9,517 nt of DNA from an uncultured bacterium (GTDB taxonomy: Bacteria > Actinomycetota > Aquicultoria > SKW223), in NCBI GenBank assembly GCA_938042205.1, contig CALIRS010000024.1, positions 1 to 9,517 of the forward strand, given 5' to 3'. Below the pieces are notes generated by a model. It saw only the letters and a list, made by a program, of their open reading frames with translations. It did no database searches and was not told the origin of the DNA. Made by a program: the position numbers and the translations under genes. Within the stretch, counting starts at the first letter, position 1. Every line of letters begins with the position of its first letter. Below, piece by piece: positions 5,783 to 9,517 of the stretch.

Positions 5783-8700
5783 TTGGCTGATATCAATGAA
5801 ATTTCCTATGTAAGGATAGGTTTAGCTTCACCTTCTGATATCCGCAGATGGTCACACGGTGAGGTTAAAAGACCTGAAACCATAAATTACAGGCAACTGA
5901 AGCCTGAACCAGACGGGCTTTTTTGCCAGAAAATATTTGGTCCCGTAAAGGATTACGAGTGCCGATGTGGGAGATATAAGAAACCCCGCTTCAAAGGGAT
6001 GGTTTGCGAGCATTGCAGTGTTGAAATTACCACTTCAAAAGTGAGACGCGAGAGGATGGGTCATATTGAACTGGCTGCACCCGTTGCCCATATATGGTTT
6101 TTTAAAGGAGTTCCTTCAAGAATTGCTTACATGCTTGATCTTTCTTCAAAGGATGTTGAAAGAGTCATTTACTTTGCCAGTCACATCATTCTCAAAGTGG
6201 ATGAAGAAAAGCGGAGTCAGGACATTCAAGTCTTAAGAAATAAGCTTGAAGATGATATTCGTGAACTTGATAGGCTACTTAGTGAAGAGACGGAAAAAAT
6301 TAAGGAAGATATAAATAGCCGGATGGAAGAGCTTGAAAAGCGTCTTCAGGCAGTCGAAGACCGAAAAGAGACTTCTAAGATTAGAAACGAGAAAAAGAAA
6401 CTTGAAAGAGAGCTAAGGCGACGCACTATTGATCTTACAAAACGGATAGACAAAGAAAAGCAACATTTGAAAAAAGTTTTTGAGACTTTCGAAAAGATAA
6501 AACCGAAGCAGCTAATAAGCGATGATGAAGTCTATCGAGATATGCTGGGGCGCTTTGGTGATTACTTCAAAGGTGGCATAGGCGCTGCAGCTCTCAAAGA
6601 ATTACTCTCGGAAATGAATCTCGAAGAAGAAGTCAAGCAACTTAAGGAGACTATCAAAACTTCGCGGGGGCAGAAAAAAACTCGTGCTATTAAGAGATTA
6701 AAGATTGTCAACAGTTTTTTGAAAAGTGGTAACCGTCCTGAGTGGATGATACTTGAGGTTATTCCGGTGCTTCCCCCTGACTTAAGGCCGATGGTGCAGC
6801 TGGATGGCGGAAGATTTGCTTCATCTGATTTGAATGATCTCTACAGAAGAGTTATTAACAGGAATGAAAGGTTGAAGAGGCTTCTTGACCTTGGAGCTCC
6901 TGAAATAATTGTAAACAATGAAAAGAGGATGCTTCAGGAAGCGGTTGATTCTTTGTTTGACAATTCACGACGCACCCGACCGGTTACAGGAACCAACAAC
7001 AGGCCACTCAAATCGCTTTCCGATATGCTTAAAGGAAAACAGGGGCGCTTCAGGCAAAACCTTCTTGGTAAAAGGGTTGACTACTCCGGGCGTTCAGTGA
7101 TTGTAGTAGGACCTGAAGTTAAAATGCATCAATGCGGTCTTCCTAAATTGATTGCTCTGGAACTCTTCAAGCCATTTGTGATGCGAAGATTAGTTGAGCT
7201 TAACCACGCCCCTAACATAAAGAGTGCTAAGAGAATGATTGAACGTCAGCACTCAGTTGTCTTGGACGTTCTTGAGGAAGTTATTAGAGATAATGCAGTA
7301 CTCCTTAACAGAGCCCCGACTCTTCACAGGCTTGGTATTCAGGCTTTCGAACCTAAATTGATAGAGGGCAAAGCTATTCAAATACATCCTTTAGTCTGCC
7401 CGCCATTTAATGCTGATTTTGACGGTGACCAGATGGCTGTTCACCTGCCGCTTTCTGTAAAAGCCCAGGCAGAGTCAAGGATTCTTATGCTGTCAAGTAA
7501 TAATATTCTTTCTCCGGCAAACGGTAGACCAATAGTTTCGCCAACGCAGGATATGATTTTAGGAATCTACTGGTTAACTGCGAATCCTGCAGAAGATGTG
7601 AAGGAGAAAGGAGAGGGTAAGTATTTCGCCAGCATTGACGAGGCAATGTATGCATTTGAGAACGGAGAGATTTCTGTCAGAGCCAGAATAAAAGTAAGAA
7701 TGAATGAAAGGGGAATAAATGGCCTTTATGAAACTTCCATAGGGAGAATTATTTTCAATCGTGCCTTACCTGAGGACTGGCCCTTCATAAATAGTGAAGT
7801 TGTAAAAAATGATCTCAGTTCTCTAATAGAGCAATTTACAAGGAAATACAGCAATGCCAAGGTAGCGGAAATTCTTGATAACTTAAAAGAGCTTGGCTTT
7901 AGGTATGCTACCAAACCCGGGATAACGATTGCCATGGATGAGATGAGTATTCCTGAGAACAAGTGGGACATTATTAATAAAGCGGAAGAAAAGGCTTCTG
8001 AAATTGAAAAGATGTATCAGGATGGGCTGATTACAGAGGAAGAAAGGCATCAAAAAATAATTGAACTCTGGACAAAAGCAACTGAAGATGTTAAAGAAGC
8101 CATGACTGGACAGTTTGAAAAATTCAATCCTCTTTATGTGATGGCCTATTCGGGCGCACGAGGGAGCCTCACCCAGATATACCAGCTTGCTGGAATGAGA
8201 GGTCTGGTAGCAAATCCGAAGGGTGAAATCATTGACCATCCAATCACTTCGAACTTTCGCGAAGGTCTTTCAGTGCTGGAATATTTTTCATCCACTCATG
8301 GTGCCCGGAAAGGTCTGGCAGATACAGCATTAAGAACTGCTGACTCTGGTTATCTTACGAGAAGACTGGTGGATGTCTGTCAGGATGTAATTGTCAGAGA
8401 AGAAGATTGTGGAACTACTGCAGGTCGTCCGATAAGAATATTTGATCAAGAAGGAAAACCGAGAAGGGGAATCATAGGTCGACTTGCTTTAAGAGAAGTA
8501 GTTGATCCAAAGACCGGAGAGGTATTGGTCGAAGCAAATCAGATAATAAATGAAGAAGTCGCTGAGAAAATTTATTTCTCCGGTTTGGAAGAGATTCAGG
8601 TGAGAAGTCCTTTGTCTTGCCGTTCACGATATGGCGTTTGTCAAAGTTGTTATGGCTGGAGTCTTGCTGACAGAAGGCTGGTGGAAATCGGAGAAGCAGT

Positions 8701-9517
8701 TGGCATAATTGCAGCTCAGTCGATTGGTGAACCTGGTACCCAGCTAACCATGCGTACCTTCCATACTGGTGGAATTGCGGGTGAAGACATCACTCATGGG
8801 CTGCCTCGAGTGGTTGAGCTATTTGAAGCCAGGAAGCCCAAAGGTCAAGCAATACTGGCAGATGTTTCAGGAACATTGCGCGTAATTGAGAATGATCGCG
8901 AAAGAAAATTGGTAATTATAGGTGATGATGGTAAGGAATATGAGCATGTAATTTCAAGACGCGCAAGAGTCAGGTTTAATGATGGAGAAAAAGTAAAAGC
9001 GGGAGAGCAACTAACAGAAGGCGCCCTTAACCCCCATGACCTTCTTAGAGTTAAGGGCATTCTGGACGTAGAGCTTTATCTAGTAGAGCAGGTTCAGGAA
9101 GTATATAAATCTCAGGGTGTTGAAATTGATGATAAGCACATTGAAATAGTGGTGCGTCAGATGCTAAGAAGAGTAAGTATTCAGAGTTCTGGAGATACCG
9201 ACTTTTTACCCGGACAATTAGTTGATAAGCTTGATCTGGAAGCAGTAAATACAGAAATGAAGAAAAAAGGTAAAAGACCGGCTACTTCGAAACCGGTGCT
9301 TATGGGTATTACTAAGGCAGCATTAGCGACTGAAAGTTTCCTTTCAGCAGCGTCTTTTCAGGAAACCACCAGAGTCCTGACTGAAGCAGCTATCGCTGGT
9401 AAAACGGATCATCTCTTAGGGCTTAAGGAGAATGTCATCATTGGAAAGCTAATACCTGCTGGTACTGGTATGCCAATCCATTATTCATATGGGCCTGAGT
9501 TCATAAAGGGATTAGAA
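5783..9517 (+). CDS. rpoC: DNA-directed RNA polymerase subunit beta' (3' end outside window)
   Basis: A frame of 1,245 codons from TTG runs open to the last base; I read every line and found no stop or frameshift. Beta' carries the catalytic magnesium site and the DNA clamp. Visible parts: zinc site 1 with C60, C62, C75, C78; a charged coiled-coil insertion at about 138-241; LDGGRFASSDLNDLYRR; VDYSGRSVIVVGP near 432-444; the catalytic NADFDGD (543-549) with D545, D547 and D549; the bridge helix around 830-866 (STHGARKGLADTAL); zinc site 2 with C876, C946, C953, C956; and the trigger loop QSIGEPGTQLTMRTFHTGG (979-997) with M990, R991, H994. It has reached GLKENVIIGKLIPAGTG, which in other bacteria lies close to the C-terminus, so probably only a short tail is missing. 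The insertion is like that of actinobacterial beta'; B. subtilis has only a short linker there. Confidence 0.98.
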   Translation, partial: MADINEISYVRIGLASPSDIRRWSHGEVKRPETINYRQLKPEPDGLFCQKIFGPVKDYECRCGRYKKPRFKGMVCEHCSVEITTSKVRRERMGHIELAAPVAHIWFFKGVPSRIAYMLDLSSKDVERVIYFASHIILKVDEEKRSQDIQVLRNKLEDDIRELDRLLSEETEKIKEDINSRMEELEKRLQAVEDRKETSKIRNEKKKLERELRRRTIDLTKRIDKEKQHLKKVFETFEKIKPKQLISDDEVYRDMLGRFGDYFKGGIGAAALKELLSEMNLEEEVKQLKETIKTSRGQKKTRAIKRLKIVNSFLKSGNRPEWMILEVIPVLPPDLRPMVQLDGGRFASSDLNDLYRRVINRNERLKRLLDLGAPEIIVNNEKRMLQEAVDSLFDNSRRTRPVTGTNNRPLKSLSDMLKGKQGRFRQNLLGKRVDYSGRSVIVVGPEVKMHQCGLPKLIALELFKPFVMRRLVELNHAPNIKSAKRMIERQHSVVLDVLEEVIRDNAVLLNRAPTLHRLGIQAFEPKLIEGKAIQIHPLVCPPFNADFDGDQMAVHLPLSVKAQAESRILMLSSNNILSPANGRPIVSPTQDMILGIYWLTANPAEDVKEKGEGKYFASIDEAMYAFENGEISVRARIKVRMNERGINGLYETSIGRIIFNRALPEDWPFINSEVVKNDLSSLIEQFTRKYSNAKVAEILDNLKELGFRYATKPGITIAMDEMSIPENKWDIINKAEEKASEIEKMYQDGLITEEERHQKIIELWTKATEDVKEAMTGQFEKFNPLYVMAYSGARGSLTQIYQLAGMRGLVANPKGEIIDHPITSNFREGLSVLEYFSSTHGARKGLADTALRTADSGYLTRRLVDVCQDVIVREEDCGTTAGRPIRIFDQEGKPRRGIIGRLALREVVDPKTGEVLVEANQIINEEVAEKIYFSGLEEIQVRSPLSCRSRYGVCQSCYGWSLADRRLVEIGEAVGIIAAQSIGEPGTQLTMRTFHTGGIAGEDITHGLPRVVELFEARKPKGQAILADVSGTLRVIENDRERKLVIIGDDGKEYEHVISRRARVRFNDGEKVKAGEQLTEGALNPHDLLRVKGILDVELYLVEQVQEVYKSQGVEIDDKHIEIVVRQMLRRVSIQSSGDTDFLPGQLVDKLDLEAVNTEMKKKGKRPATSKPVLMGITKAALATESFLSAASFQETTRVLTEAAIAGKTDHLLGLKENVIIGKLIPAGTGMPIHYSYGPEFIKGLE

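Noticed and set aside
7883..8239. Minus-strand open frame of 118 codons inside rpoC
   Set aside because: It overlaps conserved beta' coding sequence; its Phe/Leu-rich translation looks membrane-like only because it is the complement of Lys/Glu codons.
1..9517. Mobile element, CRISPR array, tRNA, defence or secretion system
   Set aside because: Read across the window, nearly all sequence is conserved housekeeping coding sequence; no terminal inverted repeats, repeat-spacer pattern, cloverleaf or transposase-like protein was seen.

Overview
This 9,517-base window is a housekeeping segment of a bacterial chromosome. It runs from the end of a folate (p-aminobenzoate) gene pair into the rplJ-rplL-rpoB-rpoC cluster, which encodes ribosomal stalk proteins L10 and L7/L12 and the two large RNA polymerase subunits. 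All genes are on the + strand. Two are cut by the window edges: the pabB-like gene at the left and rpoC at the right.

The organism is a bacterium with moderate G+C; three lines counted by hand gave 40-50%. RpoB is compact, lacking the large insertions of the E. coli subunit. RpoC carries a charged coiled-coil insertion of about 100 residues in the clamp, at the position and with the flanking residues (a VDEE start and a KPKQLI end) that I recall from the actinobacterial beta' subunit. The wording of the RpoB core also resembles actinobacterial RpoB. rplJ follows unrelated genes instead of rplA, which also occurs in actinobacteria. My best inference is a deep-branching, uncultured, relatively A+T-rich relative of the Actinobacteriota. 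I cannot fix the phylum without a tree.

Layout: 1-271 is the C-terminus of aminodeoxychorismate synthase component I (pabB-like). 258-1100 is the PLP enzyme aminodeoxychorismate lyase (pabC-like), overlapping pabB by 14 bases. 1101-1281 is a dense regulatory gap with a near-consensus extended -10 promoter, an L10-leader RNA and an intrinsic terminator hairpin just before the rplJ Shine-Dalgarno. 1282-1806 is rplJ and 1835-2224 is rplL. 2225-2354 is a second regulatory gap with a TTGACT-17-TAAAAT promoter lying inside a long hairpin. 2355-5765 is rpoB (GTG start) and 5783-9517 is rpoC (TTG start), open to the window end with no in-frame stop.

How it works together: L10 with its L12 dimers probably shuts down its own transcript by allowing the leader terminator to form, as is known for Bacillus subtilis rplJL. 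A separate promoter after rplL would let rpoBC be made partly independently of this loop. No mobile element, CRISPR array, tRNA or wholly new system is visible. The unusual content is in the two intergenic control regions and in a few protein details: the RpoC insertion, the long L10 tail and two Pro-to-Ser changes near the RpoB rifampicin pocket.
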